Positions 28,204-37,404 are shown, counted from the first letter of the stretch. The stretch: DNA of 64,000 nt from Streptomyces colonosanans (GCF_001866645.1 NZ_MLYP01000070.1:1-64000); one strand, 5' to 3'. A program made the numbers and translations. Notes: generated by a model from the sequence alone, not told the origin.

Positions 28204-28716
28204 GTGAGCGTGAACCTCTCCGAGCAGCGGCCCAGGGTCGCTCACCCGGCTGTGGAGACCGTTGTCCCCTCTCCCGCTCCGGCGTTCGGCCGGATCCGGC
28301 GACTCGCGGTCGAGCTGGCCAAGTTCGGGGTCGTCGGCGGCAGCGGTGTCGCGGTGAACTTCGTTGCCTTCAACGCGCTGCTGCACGGCTTGAAGTGGGC
28401 GCCGATGACGGCGACCGTGCTCGCCAGCATCATCGCGATGGGCACCAACTACCTCGGTTTCCGTTTCTTCGCCTACCACGACCGCGCCCCGCGCACCCGG
28501 CAGCAGATCGCGCTGTTCTTCGTGTTCAGCGGCCTGGGCGTGGTGATGGAGAGCGCGCTGTTCTACGTCGGCTACCACGGCCTGGGCATGAACGGGCCGT
28601 TCGGCTCCAACCTGGCCAAGGCGCAGTCGATCGCCCTCGCCTCGATCTTCCGCTTCCTGGTGTACCGGACGTGGGTGTTCCAGCACGAGGCGAATCAGGG
28701 TGCTGACGCGCGATGA
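28204..28716 (+). CDS. GtrA/DPMS-type membrane protein
   Basis: The 170-residue protein has four predicted membrane helices (from about residue 36 to the end) in the GtrA/DPMS fold. The motifs LAKFGVVGGSGVAVNF at the start of helix 1 and FRFLVYRTWVF at the end are characteristic. GtrA proteins act with polyprenyl-phosphate-sugar systems, probably in translocating or anchoring lipid-linked sugars for wall polysaccharides. It starts at GTG 28204, nine bases after GGAGG. The stop overlaps the next gene's ATG (ATGA), so the two are coupled. The context supports a role in supplying lipid-linked sugar to the outer-face glycosyltransferases of this locus. Confidence 0.88.
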   Translation: MSVNLSEQRPRVAHPAVETVVPSPAPAFGRIRRLAVELAKFGVVGGSGVAVNFVAFNALLHGLKWAPMTATVLASIIAMGTNYLGFRFFAYHDRAPRTRQQIALFFVFSGLGVVMESALFYVGYHGLGMNGPFGSNLAKAQSIALASIFRFLVYRTWVFQHEANQGADAR

Positions 28717-30284
28717 GGGTGCTGGCGGAGGGAACCGGCGGGCCACCGGAGGCCGAAGAGAGCGGGGGCCGGCTCAAGGAGCCCGGGGGGTCGGCCGGGA
28801 CGCCGCGCGCAATCGCCGGCATAGCCCTGTGGGCAGTGGCGGCGCTGCTCGTCGTACTGCTGCTGCTCGTCATCGTCAGGCTGCCCTGGATCGGCGATCT
28901 GGGGATGCATGCGGCGACCGTGGAACGGTTGCGTCACCGGCTGCTGGATCCCGGCAATCCGCTGGTCGACGAGAACACCCCGAGCCCGTACTACTCCCCG
29001 TGGACCGTCTTCCTCGGCGTCCTCGCCCGCGTCACCGGGCTGTCCGTCTGGGTCGTGCTGCGCATCGGTGCGCTGATCAGTCTGACGCTGCTGGTGACGG
29101 GTGTGTGGCGATATGTGCGGACGCTGAGCGCCCACCGCCTCGCGCCCCCGCTCGCCCTGCTGTGCGTGGTGTTCCTGTGGGGCACGCAGGTCTTCAACTG
29201 GAGCGGCTTCATCGGGCTCAACTCGCTGGCGCTGACGGTGGCCTATCCGAGCGTGTTCGCGCTGGGGCTGGCCTTCCACTTCTGGGCGCTGCTGGCGCGG
29301 GCGCTGAAGGACGGGCCCGCCGACAGGTGGTCCGGGTGGGCCGCCTTCCTGGGGCTCGGTGCGGTGTGGGCGGTGGTCCTGCTCAGCCATCAGTTCACCG
29401 GGGTGGTGGCGACGCTGGGTGCGCTGGCGACGGTGGTCGGTGCGCGGGCGGGGTGGTGGGTCTGGCCGCGGCTCGGGGCCGGGGTCGTGCTCGGGGTGGT
29501 CGTGCTCGCGCTGTGGCCGTACTACGACTTCTTCGCGCTGCTGCGCGTGGGAGGCCTCGAAGCGATCCACCGGCCGTTGTACATGGACCTGTTCGCGCGG
29601 TTCTGGCTTGTGCTGGCCGGTGTGGTGGCGCTCGGCATGCGGGGGTGGCGCGACCGGCGGGATCCTCTGATGGTGTTCTTCCTGCTCGGGGCGCTGGTGT
29701 TCGCGGCCGGCGGGCTGAGTGGGCACTACTCGTGGGGGCGGGCGCTGCCGGCGGCGCTGATCCCGGCGCAGGTCGCGGCGGCCGTGGAGGTGGCCGGGGC
29801 GGCGCGCGGGGTGCTGCGGAACATGGGGGCCGTGGTGCTGGCCGGGGCGCTGGCCGTGGGGGCATGGGCGCAGGCGGGGGCCGTCGGGTACGCGGTGGGA
29901 CGGAGCGCATTGCCCGGGGCGGTTGCGGCGAAGTACCGGGCGCCATGGGTGGGGTACCACTGGATCACGCCGTGGGTGCGGTACGGGGATGTGGTGATGG
30001 CCAGGACGATGACCGCGCGGCAGATTCCGGCGTACGGGGCGTACACCGTGGCACCGGGGTACCCGGACTTCTTCCTGCCCGATGCGGGGAGGCGGGAGAC
30101 GGCGGTGCGGACGTACTTCGCGGCCGGGACGTCGCGGGACGCGCGTCTTGGCGTACTGCGGGCGTACGGGGTGCGGTGGGTGGTGCAGTGGCCGTCGGAC
30201 GGCGGGTTGCCGGCCGGGGACCGGGCGTTGCGGCGGGTGGCTTCGGGGCCGAGGGGGCAGGTGCTGTACGAGGTGGTGCGCTGA
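28713..30284 (+). CDS. Polytopic membrane protein, probable GT-C glycosyltransferase
   Basis: The 523-residue protein has a hydrophilic N-terminus of about 30 residues and then roughly ten membrane segments. The first extracytoplasmic loop after helix 1 contains IGDLGMHAATVERL (about residues 62-75), with an Asp near the place where GT-C enzymes keep a catalytic acid. A C-terminal extracytoplasmic domain of about 120 residues includes YTVAPGYPDFFLPDAG. The layout is that of polyprenyl-phosphate-dependent GT-C glycosyltransferases. I do not recognise the exact family. Translational coupling to the GtrA-like gene supports a shared lipid-linked sugar substrate. Confidence 0.7.
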   Translation: MRVLAEGTGGPPEAEESGGRLKEPGGSAGTPRAIAGIALWAVAALLVVLLLLVIVRLPWIGDLGMHAATVERLRHRLLDPGNPLVDENTPSPYYSPWTVFLGVLARVTGLSVWVVLRIGALISLTLLVTGVWRYVRTLSAHRLAPPLALLCVVFLWGTQVFNWSGFIGLNSLALTVAYPSVFALGLAFHFWALLARALKDGPADRWSGWAAFLGLGAVWAVVLLSHQFTGVVATLGALATVVGARAGWWVWPRLGAGVVLGVVVLALWPYYDFFALLRVGGLEAIHRPLYMDLFARFWLVLAGVVALGMRGWRDRRDPLMVFFLLGALVFAAGGLSGHYSWGRALPAALIPAQVAAAVEVAGAARGVLRNMGAVVLAGALAVGAWAQAGAVGYAVGRSALPGAVAAKYRAPWVGYHWITPWVRYGDVVMARTMTARQIPAYGAYTVAPGYPDFFLPDAGRRETAVRTYFAAGTSRDARLGVLRAYGVRWVVQWPSDGGLPAGDRALRRVASGPRGQVLYEVVR

Positions 30285-30311
30285 GGGGCGCCCCCTTGCC
30301 CCTGTCCAGGA

Positions 30312-30357
30312 GCTCCGCCCCCTCGACCTCGGTTCAGGCTGAAGTGGGGGGCGGAGC
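30312..30357. terminator. Possible bidirectional terminator
   Basis: GCTCCGCCCCC and its complement flank a 24-base loop between convergent genes. The long loop makes it weaker than the other terminators here. A short GGGGCGCCCC palindrome precedes it at 30285-30294. Confidence 0.45.
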
Positions 30358-30362
30358 GCGGG

Positions 30363-32024
30363 TCAGCGTAGGGCGCTGCGGACCAGGCGGGCCGCCTGGC
30401 GTACCCGCGGGCCCGCCACCTTGAGGACCACCGGACGCACCCGGGTCGTGACGCCCACCGGGCGCCAGCGGATCTGGACACGTCCCGGTACCTTGCCCTC
30501 CGGTTCCATCGTCACCTGGTGCGGCAGTGTGCCCACACGGGTCGCCGTGACGGTCGGGAAGGCCAGGGGGGCCAGCAGGACACCCGAATTGGTCAGGCCC
30601 TGGTGGTTCAGCTCCAGCACCGGGTGACGGATGCCGTCGAAGCCGTGCACGGGGAGCCGTGCCGCCGCCAGGTCCACCCGGACCTGGCCCTCGAAGAGCC
30701 CGGGACGGACCGGGTCGAGGCGGAAAGCCGTCACCAGGCGGCGTCGGCCGGGCTTTATCACGACGCTCGCCCGTTGCGGACCCACGGGCAGGCGCAGGCC
30801 CGGGTCGTAGGTGCGGATGGAGAGGTCGACACAGGCTCCCGGACCCGGCGTCACGGACGTGATCTCGTGACGGAACCGCGTACTCGGGAAGGGGCGGTCT
30901 TCCAACTCCAGGTCGGTGACGTCCAGTTCGCGGCGAGCCCAGGACGAGGACGGAATCTGCGTGCCCCAGTACGTCACGCCCGACCCGTCCGTCACCGTCT
31001 CGCGTGGAGCCACCTCCGGCCCCAGCCCCCGCGCCGCCGACTGGGCCTCCGCCAGCCGTCGTTCGCGCACCAGCTGGATCACCACCCGTTCCGTGCGCGA
31101 CAGTCGCGCGAACGCCTCCGGGGCCAGCGTCTCCAGATACGGCGTGACCAGGTCGGCGAAACCGGCCAGCCACTCCTCGTCGCGGTAGGGCAGATCACCC
31201 GCGTACATGCGGAAGTCGTGCTTGAGGAACTTGTAGTCCTTGTCCGGCCGGAGCCCTTCGTGGCCGCTGTCGGTCAGGAACTCGTCTATCAGGGTCTGCA
31301 CGTGGATGCGGTCACGGACGTTCGTGAGCTTGTGCCGCTGGTTGGAGATCGACGCCGACTCCGCCGCTGCGAACGGCGCTATGTACCACCGGTACACCGG
31401 CTCCGGAACGACCGTGAAGGAACGCGCCAGACAATACGCCTGTGCCGAGAACAGCTGGTCCTCGTAGTGGATCCCCTCGGGGAAGCGCAGCCCGTGCCGG
31501 TCCAGGAACTCCCGCTGGTACATCTTGCTCGTCGACAGGTGCTCGAAGAGCAGGCCCGGCTCCGACTCGATGCCCTCGACCGTGCGCCGCTCGGTGACCA
31601 GGTCCCGCATCCAGGTCGAGCGACGGCCCGTGTCGACCCGGATCCGCTCCACCGCGCCCATGGCGAAGTCGATGTCGCGTTCACGGTGCGCGGCCAGTAG
31701 CAACTCGACGGCGTTCGAGGGAAGTTCGTCATCGCTGTCCAGGAACATCAGATACGGCGCCCGCGCGATCTCCAGCGCCCGGTTGCGCGGGGCGCTGCAG
31801 CCGCCGCTGTTCTCCGGCAGGCGCAGATAGCGCACGCGCGGGTCCTGGGCGGCCAGTCTGCGTGCCACCGACGGGGTGTCGTCCGTCGAGTGGTCGTCGC
31901 TGATGATCACCTCGATGTTCGTGTGTGTCTGCCGCAGCAGTGAGGCCACAGCGCGCGGCAGGCGTTCCGCGTCGTTGTACACGATGACCGTGATGGTCAC
32001 ATCGGGGCTCGTGGGCGTGGTCAT
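30363..32024 (-). CDS. GT2 glycosyltransferase with long C-terminal domain
   Basis: The 553-residue cytosolic-type protein has an N-terminal GT-A fold. It carries the first-strand motif VTITVIVYNDAERL, the nucleotide-binding acid pair SDDHSTDD (about 42-49), the metal motif FLDSDDELP (about 93-101) and the base region YEDQLF. About 220 further residues (from about 330) form a beta-rich region of unknown role. The layout resembles TarS/TarP-type wall teichoic acid glycosyltransferases, which decorate the polymer. It is similar in length and plan to the gene at 37440. The ATG at 32024 follows AAGGAG. A promoter-like sequence lies upstream. Confidence 0.88.
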   Translation of the reverse strand: MTTPTSPDVTITVIVYNDAERLPRAVASLLRQTHTNIEVIISDDHSTDDTPSVARRLAAQDPRVRYLRLPENSGGCSAPRNRALEIARAPYLMFLDSDDELPSNAVELLLAAHRERDIDFAMGAVERIRVDTGRRSTWMRDLVTERRTVEGIESEPGLLFEHLSTSKMYQREFLDRHGLRFPEGIHYEDQLFSAQAYCLARSFTVVPEPVYRWYIAPFAAAESASISNQRHKLTNVRDRIHVQTLIDEFLTDSGHEGLRPDKDYKFLKHDFRMYAGDLPYRDEEWLAGFADLVTPYLETLAPEAFARLSRTERVVIQLVRERRLAEAQSAARGLGPEVAPRETVTDGSGVTYWGTQIPSSSWARRELDVTDLELEDRPFPSTRFRHEITSVTPGPGACVDLSIRTYDPGLRLPVGPQRASVVIKPGRRRLVTAFRLDPVRPGLFEGQVRVDLAAARLPVHGFDGIRHPVLELNHQGLTNSGVLLAPLAFPTVTATRVGTLPHQVTMEPEGKVPGRVQIRWRPVGVTTRVRPVVLKVAGPRVRQAARLVRSALR

Positions 32025-32152
32025 CGGAAACTCCTTGCGTGGAAACCCCGTTATTCAGGGCGAGGAGGAAACACATCCCTGGAGCGGAGCCGCGCAGCGG
32101 CGGAGATCACTCCGCCATTCCAGCAACGGACATTGTTTACAAAGGCTTTGAT

Positions 32153-32181
32153 ATATTGTGATGTTCGACGCGCCAGGTCAA
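32153..32181 (-). promoter_or_regulatory. Promoter candidate for the GT2 gene
   Basis: Read on the minus strand, TTGACC (32181-32176), 17 bases, then CAATAT (32158-32153). It overlaps the start of an A+T-rich leader of about 120 bases that ends at the GT2 ribosome-binding site. The -35 match is strong and the -10 is moderate. Confidence 0.5.
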
Positions 32182-32189
32182 GCGATCTT

Positions 32190-34490
32190 TCAAGGACCGC
32201 TACTGTCCGACGTCGGAGCAGGCTGAGGAGCTTGCCATGCCGTCGCCTCCTCCGGTGTCGGCGCCGGGGTGCGTTCGTCCACGGGAACGACCGGCGGCAG
32301 CGACTCCTCGCTCTCGCCCAGGAACACCCGGCGCACCACCCGTTCCGCCGCCCGCCCGTCGTCGAACTCGCAGAAACGGCGCCGGAAGCCGGCGAGGGCC
32401 TTCATCGCGGCCTCGTCGCGCCATGCGTCCGTCTCGAAGAGAGCCGCCAGCTCCTCCTGGGTGTGCGCCACCTGGCCCGGCGCCTCGGCCATCAGGTCGA
32501 AGTAGACGCCGCGGGTCTTCGCGTACGTCTCCCAGTCGTCGGCGTAGATCACGATCGGGCGGTTCAGGTTGGCGTAGTCGAACATGATGGACGAGTAGTC
32601 CGTCACCAGGGCGTCCGCCGCCAGGGAGAGTTCCTCCACCGGGTCGTACGACGACACGTCGATCACCCGGCCCGAGCGGCGCAGGCTGCTCAGCGGGGAG
32701 GCCGCGCCGCCGTAGAAGTAGTGGCCGCGGACCAGCAGGACCGTGTCCTCGCCGAGCCGGTCCGCCAGTGAGGCGAGGTCCAGGCGCGGGGTCCAGCCCA
32801 CCTCGTAGTCGCGGTGCGTGGGTGCGTACAGGATGGCCCGGCGGCCCGGGGCTATGCCCAGGCGGTCGCGGATCGCACGGATGTCCTCGGCGGTCGCCGA
32901 GTAGAAGACGTCGTTGCGCGGGTAGCCGTAGTCCAGCGGTGTGTAGCGCGAGGGGTAGGCCCGCTCCCACATCCGGGTGGAGTGACTGTTAGCGGAGACG
33001 CTGTAGTCCCACTTGTCTATGCGGGCGAGCAGGGCGTCGAAGTCGAGGCCCTTGGAAGCGGCCGGGAACTCCAGCTGGTCCAGGCCCATGCGCTTGAGCG
33101 GGGTGCCGTGGTGGGTCTGGAGGTGGATCGCGTCCGGGCGCTTGACCACCGCGTTGGGGAAGTTGACATTGTTGACGAGGTACTTGGCCCTGGCCATCAC
33201 GTCCCAGTAGCGGCGGGTTCCTGGCACGATGTGGTTCGTGCCGGGCGGCAGCAGCGCCGCATTTCGCCGGGAGACCACCCACACCGGGCGGATGTGCGGC
33301 GCGAGTTCGGCGAGCTTCGTGGCGATCGCGGCCGGATTGCAGGCCACGCCCCGGTCCCAGTACGCGGAGAACACCGCCAGGTGCGGGTCGACGGGCTCGC
33401 TCAGGGCACGTCGGTAGAGACGGTCGCGCAGTTTCGCGCCCACCTGGCGCTTGCCCGCCACGAGCACCGACTTCACCTCCCGCCGCTTCTGGTTGGCGGT
33501 CTGGAAGGCGCGGTACTTGGTGTACGCGTTGTCCTCCAGGAGCGAGCGGCGTATGCCCTCGAAGCCGGCCGGGCGCCGGTGGTTCTCCGGCCGCCAGTGC
33601 ACGGCGGCTCGGGAGGCGCGGGTGAAGAACTCCCGTGCCGCCGTCTCCGGCATCTCGCTGCGGACGAAGGTGCGCAGCAGTTCGCGGACCATCACGTCGT
33701 ACAGGACCGTGCGCGGCCCTTCGGGCGCGCCGCGTTCCGCGAGGAGCCGGTGCAGCCGCTCATACCGACCGATGAGCGCGTACCGCTGCTCGACGGTCAC
33801 CGACGGCAGGCTCTGCTCCCGCAGCTCCCGTATCTCGTAGGCCACATGATCCAGGCAGGCGATCGCGTCGGCGTACAGGAGTACGGCGAAGGCGGTGTAC
33901 GTCTCGTCGTCGCAGAGGGCCTCGCCCGCCGTGCCCGTGGAGTCCTGGGAGGCATCGAGCAGGGCCTGGTGGGCGCGCCAGAAGTCCGCGCGCACCACGC
34001 GGTTGCCCAGCACCGGGTTGAGTCGCAGCAACTGGGGGAAGTCGGCGAGCGCGACGGTGCTGCGGCCCGCGCGGGCCAGGATCCGGCCGTCCCCGCTGGG
34101 TGCGCCGGTGGACTGCCAGGTGGAGCGGAGGTGGTTGACGACCAGGACGTCCGCCGAGTCCCCGAGTTCCGCGGTGCGGTCGGCGATCGTGCGCAGGGTG
34201 CCGACGGGCAGTCCGTCCTTGGCGTGCACGAAATGCAGCCAGCGGCCGGTGGCCCGGGCCGCGCCCGCCGCCCGGGCCGCGCCGTCGCCAGTGCCTTCCG
34301 GCAGCGGCAGCACCACCATCCGGGGGTCCTCGGCAGCGCGCCGTTCCGCCTGCCGTCGGGCCCAGTCGCCGACGGCGGCGACGACCACCTCGGCCCCGGT
34401 GAACGGATCGGCGGCGAGGGCGTCCAGGAGTTCGCCCAGGTGACCTTGGGGATCGGGGCCGTGGACTATGACGCTCAGCCCTGGTTGCAC
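32190..34490 (-). CDS. TagF-type phosphotransferase with degenerate GT2-like N-terminus (copy A)
   Basis: The 766-residue protein has an N-terminal GT2-like region (about 1-320) that has lost the key acids: the nucleotide pair is absent, and the metal motif position reads HAKD (about 89-92) instead of DSDD. The C-terminal half is a CDP-glycerol/ribitol phosphotransferase of the TagB/TagF family, with HHGTPLKRMG (His461), the later VRGHYF histidine, YAPTHRDY and DYSSIMFDYANLNRP. Such enzymes add alditol-phosphate units to a lipid-linked chain at the inner membrane face. The start is GTG 34490 behind AAGGAGG. It lies between the ABC exporter genes and the GT2 gene in one minus-strand series. 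Confidence 0.88.
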   Translation of the reverse strand: MQPGLSVIVHGPDPQGHLGELLDALAADPFTGAEVVVAAVGDWARRQAERRAAEDPRMVVLPLPEGTGDGAARAAGAARATGRWLHFVHAKDGLPVGTLRTIADRTAELGDSADVLVVNHLRSTWQSTGAPSGDGRILARAGRSTVALADFPQLLRLNPVLGNRVVRADFWRAHQALLDASQDSTGTAGEALCDDETYTAFAVLLYADAIACLDHVAYEIRELREQSLPSVTVEQRYALIGRYERLHRLLAERGAPEGPRTVLYDVMVRELLRTFVRSEMPETAAREFFTRASRAAVHWRPENHRRPAGFEGIRRSLLEDNAYTKYRAFQTANQKRREVKSVLVAGKRQVGAKLRDRLYRRALSEPVDPHLAVFSAYWDRGVACNPAAIATKLAELAPHIRPVWVVSRRNAALLPPGTNHIVPGTRRYWDVMARAKYLVNNVNFPNAVVKRPDAIHLQTHHGTPLKRMGLDQLEFPAASKGLDFDALLARIDKWDYSVSANSHSTRMWERAYPSRYTPLDYGYPRNDVFYSATAEDIRAIRDRLGIAPGRRAILYAPTHRDYEVGWTPRLDLASLADRLGEDTVLLVRGHYFYGGAASPLSSLRRSGRVIDVSSYDPVEELSLAADALVTDYSSIMFDYANLNRPIVIYADDWETYAKTRGVYFDLMAEAPGQVAHTQEELAALFETDAWRDEAAMKALAGFRRRFCEFDDGRAAERVVRRVFLGESEESLPPVVPVDERTPAPTPEEATAWQAPQPAPTSDSSGP

Positions 34491-34570
34491 ATGGCCTCCT
34501 TGGTTTTCAGACACCCACGGCAGCGCTGCTGCTGGTGAACAACACGGTGGACAACAACGGGATGAGATAC

Positions 34571-34586
34571 AACGCTTTCGAGCGTT
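34571..34586 (-). terminator. Short hairpin after the ABC ATPase gene
   Basis: A 6-bp stem AACGCT/AGCGTT closes a four-base loop nine bases beyond the ATPase stop, before the start of copy A. It could attenuate rather than end transcription. Confidence 0.35.
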
Positions 34587-34594
34587 TTCGGCCC

Positions 34595-35500
34595 TCAGGA
34601 CGGAAGAGGTACTTTTCCGGCCCCGGGTTGCTTCTGCTCCTGCTTCGACGGCTTCGCCGGCGGCGATGGCCTGGGGGCGGTCGTGCCCTTCGGCTTGTCG
34701 CTCCCACCGGTGAACGCCTCGTACTCCGCGAGGACTTCCTCGGTCGGCCCGTCCATGCGCAGCACGCCGCGCTCCAGCCACAGCACCCGGTCGCAGGTGT
34801 CACGGATCGAATTGTTGTTGTGGCTGACCAGGAAGACCGTGCCCGCGTGCCGGCGCAGTTCGCGGATGCGGTCCTCGGAGCGCTTCTGGAAGGAGCGGTC
34901 GCCGGTGGCGAGGGCCTCGTCGATGAGGAGCACGTCGTGGTCCTTGGCGGCGGCGATCGAGAAGCGCAGGCGGGCGGCCATGCCGGAGGAGTACGTCCGC
35001 ATGGGGAGGGTGATGAAGTCGCCCTTCTCGTTGATGCCGGAGAAGTCGACGATGTCCTGGTAGCGCTCCTTGACCTGCTCCCGGGACATGCCCATGGCGA
35101 GACCGCCGAGGTGAACGTTGCGCTCGCCCGTCAGGTCGCTCATCAGGGCGGCGTTCACGCCGAGGAGGGAGGGCTGGCCGTTGGTGTAGATCTTGCCGTT
35201 CTCGACGGGCAGCAGCCCGGCGACGGCCTTGAGCAGCGTCGACTTGCCGGATCCGTTCGTACCGATCAGGCCGATGGCCTCGCCTTTGTACGCGGTGAAG
35301 CAGACGTTCTTGACGGCGTGCACCCGGCGCACGCCCGCCGCCTTCTCCGCCTGGTTGCGGCTCAGGATGCGGTTGAGCGCGGCGGTGGCGGAGCCGCGGC
35401 CGGCGCCGGTGCCGTTGACGCGGTAGACGATGTCGACGCCGTCACAGATGACGGTGGGGACGCGCTCGCCGTTCGGTTTGTCGTGTACGAGATCAGCCAC
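34595..35500 (-). CDS. Polysaccharide/teichoic acid exporter, ATP-binding subunit (TagH/Wzt type)
   Basis: The 301-residue ABC ATPase has Walker A GTNGSGKST, a signature YSSGMAARLRFSIA and Walker B VLLIDEALATGD, the set typical of TagH/Wzt/RfbB exporters. A Lys/Pro-rich tail of about 35 residues ends it; the separate substrate-binding C-terminal domain of long Wzt proteins is missing. It energises export of a finished, lipid-linked polymer across the membrane. The start is GTG 35500 with AGAGG upstream. It overlaps the permease gene by eight bases, confirming the pair. Confidence 0.93.
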   Translation of the reverse strand: MADLVHDKPNGERVPTVICDGVDIVYRVNGTGAGRGSATAALNRILSRNQAEKAAGVRRVHAVKNVCFTAYKGEAIGLIGTNGSGKSTLLKAVAGLLPVENGKIYTNGQPSLLGVNAALMSDLTGERNVHLGGLAMGMSREQVKERYQDIVDFSGINEKGDFITLPMRTYSSGMAARLRFSIAAAKDHDVLLIDEALATGDRSFQKRSEDRIRELRRHAGTVFLVSHNNNSIRDTCDRVLWLERGVLRMDGPTEEVLAEYEAFTGGSDKPKGTTAPRPSPPAKPSKQEQKQPGAGKVPLPS

Positions 35501-36407
35501 GGCCGTACCTCTCCTCAGCCTTCCAGAAGTAGATGAAGCCGCCGACGCCGACGAGCAGGGCCCAGCCCGTCGCGTACGCCCACACATGGTGGGGGAGTTG
35601 GTCGGCGTGGAAGCTGTCGATCAGCGCGAAGCGCATCAGGTCGATGTAGACGGCGGCCGGGTTGGCCTGCAAGAGGACCATCACGGTGTGCGGCAGGTGA
35701 CTGTGCTTGAGCGTCTTGTCGATGCTCCACATGACGCCCGACACGTACATCCAGGTGCGCAGGACGAACGGCATCAACTGCGCGATGTCCGGCGCCTTCG
35801 CGCCCATCCGGGCCATGATCATCGAGATGCCCGCGTTGAACGTGAACTGAAGGGTCAGGACCGGAACCGCGAGCACCCAGGAGATGCCGATCGGCGACCC
35901 GACGCAGAGCAGGATCACGACCAGGGCGGCCATCGAGAACAGCAGTTGCTGGAGCTGCTGCAGCGCGAAGGAGATGGGCAGCGCGGCGCGGGGGAAGTGC
36001 AGGGCGCGCACGAGCCCCAGGTTGCCGGAGATCGCGCGGGTGCCCGCCATGATCGAACTCTGCGTGAAAGTCCAGACGAAGACGCCCGTGACCAGGAACG
36101 GGATGTAGTCGGGCACGCCGTGCTTGGTGCCGAGCAGTACGCCGAAGATGAAGTAGTAGACCGCCGCGTTCAGCAGCGGCGTCATGACCTGCCAGACCTG
36201 GCCGAGCTTCGCCTGGCTGTACTGGGCGGTGAGCTTGGCGGTGGCGAAGGCCGTGATGAAGTGGCGGCGCGCCCACAGCTGGCGGATGTACTCGGACAGG
36301 GAGGGGCGCGCGCCGCTGACCGTGAGGCCGTATCGGGCGGCGAGCCGCGCCGGGGTCTCGGCCGCCGCGCCGGCCGTGGGGGGCGGTGTGTCGAGTACCT
36401 GGCTCAC
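35493..36407 (-). CDS. Polysaccharide/teichoic acid exporter, permease subunit (TagG/Wzm type)
   Basis: The 304-residue ABC-2 permease has a cytoplasmic N-terminus with the amphipathic interface helix (LWARRHFITAFATAKLTAQYS) cut here as read, followed by about six membrane segments starting near LLNAAVYYFIFGVLLG. It closes with the short basic tail WKAEERYGRG. It forms the channel for the ATPase encoded next. The start is taken as GTG 36407 (VSQVLDTP), because the frame further upstream encodes no family-like sequence. The ribosome-binding site is weak. It is the first gene of the minus-strand series and is divergent from tetR. Confidence 0.9.
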   Translation of the reverse strand: MSQVLDTPPPTAGAAAETPARLAARYGLTVSGARPSLSEYIRQLWARRHFITAFATAKLTAQYSQAKLGQVWQVMTPLLNAAVYYFIFGVLLGTKHGVPDYIPFLVTGVFVWTFTQSSIMAGTRAISGNLGLVRALHFPRAALPISFALQQLQQLLFSMAALVVILLCVGSPIGISWVLAVPVLTLQFTFNAGISMIMARMGAKAPDIAQLMPFVLRTWMYVSGVMWSIDKTLKHSHLPHTVMVLLQANPAAVYIDLMRFALIDSFHADQLPHHVWAYATGWALLVGVGGFIYFWKAEERYGRG

Positions 36408-36510
36408 ATCCGCTGCTTTCGCTCGAGGTCGGGTACGCAGACCGGTCCGCAGTCTTCCGCCGTGATGACCCCTCTGGTGCCGCCTTCCGGCATTTCTCAC
36501 GTTTCTTGCC

Positions 36511-36548
36511 GGGGTCTTGCTCTGCTCTAGGGGTCTTGCACTGCTCTT
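36511..36548. repeat. Two tandem 19-bp repeats in the exporter/tetR intergenic region
   Basis: Unit 1 is GGGGTCTTGCTCTGCTCTA and unit 2 GGGGTCTTGCACTGCTCTT, identical at 17 of 19 positions and directly adjacent. They lie 104 bases ahead of the permease start and 117 bases ahead of the TetR start, a plausible place for an operator controlling both. Confidence 0.6.
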
Positions 36549-36651
36549 GCGGTTTTCGATCACCATTCTTACGTCGGGACGGGACCGTATCGTCGTGACG
36601 TGAGCGTAAGGCGTCGCGACACCGCAACGCAACCGTTTCGTCGTCACGCCC

Positions 36652-36664
36652 TATGCTGGTCCGC
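36652..36664 (+). promoter_or_regulatory. Leaderless-type -10 element of the tetR gene
   Basis: TATGCT at 36652-36657 is followed by seven bases and then the ATG at 36665. This spacing puts the likely transcription start at or next to the start codon. No Shine-Dalgarno sequence is present, which agrees with leaderless translation. Confidence 0.5.
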
Positions 36665-37288
36665 ATGACGACGAACGCCGACACCCCCCAGGTGAAACGG
36701 CGCCGCACACCCGCGGGTGCGGCCGTGCTCCGCGAGGAAGTGACGGAGGCCATTCGTGCGGCCGTCTTCGAGGAGCTCGCGGCCGTCGGCTACGCCCGGA
36801 TGTCCATCGAGGGCGTCGCTCGCCGGGCGGGCGTCGGCAAGACGGCGGTGTACCGCCGATGGCGCTCCAAGCTGCACCTGGTCCTCGACCTGGTCTCGGC
36901 GGTCGCGGTCCAGGGGCTGCCGGCTCCCGACACCGGCTCCCTGGAGGGGGACCTGTGCCTCCTGTACGAGGTGACGTCCCGGGCGCTGCGCCACCCGGTG
37001 GCCGGCCAGATCATCCCGGACCTCCAGGCGGAGGCGGCCCGCAACCCCGATATCGCCCAGGCCATGCAGAAGGCGCTGCGGGAGGGTCAGCAGAGCGCGG
37101 CGAGCGGCATCGTGGCGGCGGCCGTGGCGCGCGGCGAGATCCACGACGGCGCCGACAGGGACCTGGCCCTCGACCTGATCTCGGGCCCGCTGTACTGGCG
37201 GACGCTGGTGGTACGGAGCCCGAAGCTCCCCAAGGGGTACCTGGAGGGGCTGGTGCGGGCCACGGCGGCGGCGCTCAGGGGGTTGTGA
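36665..37288 (+). CDS. TetR-family transcriptional regulator
   Basis: The 207-residue protein has a basic N-terminus (VKRRRTPAGAAVLREEV) and the TetR helix-turn-helix at about 28-70 (MSIEGVARRAGVGKTAVYRRW cut at its core, GVGKTAVYRRW). A TetR C-terminal ligand domain follows. It is divergent from the TagGH-like exporter, so it may repress the exporter operon and itself. The ligand is unknown. The ATG at 36665 was preferred over 36653 because it follows a -10 at leaderless distance and begins the family-like sequence. Confidence 0.9.
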   Translation: MTTNADTPQVKRRRTPAGAAVLREEVTEAIRAAVFEELAAVGYARMSIEGVARRAGVGKTAVYRRWRSKLHLVLDLVSAVAVQGLPAPDTGSLEGDLCLLYEVTSRALRHPVAGQIIPDLQAEAARNPDIAQAMQKALREGQQSAASGIVAAAVARGEIHDGADRDLALDLISGPLYWRTLVVRSPKLPKGYLEGLVRATAAALRGL

Positions 37289-37377
37289 GGGGCACGCGGC
37301 CTTCGGCTCGGTGATGTCCGGCTACGCGGCCTTGGTACCGGCGGACTTCGGGGCGGCGTCCTCGGGTGGGCGGAACC

Positions 37378-37404
37378 TGTGACACATTCGCCGAAACTGT
37401 CACA
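37378..37404. other. Dyad TGTGACA-13-TGTCACA between convergent genes
   Basis: A 7-bp inverted repeat with 13 bases between lies in the 151-base gap after tetR and beyond the stop of the GT2 gene. It could be a weak bidirectional terminator or a protein site. The half-sites resemble CRP-type TGTGA but the spacing is wrong. Confidence 0.3.

Noticed and set aside
37378..37404. CRP binding site
   Set aside because: The TGTGA and TCACA halves are separated by 17 bases instead of six, and the site lies between two gene ends rather than at a promoter.
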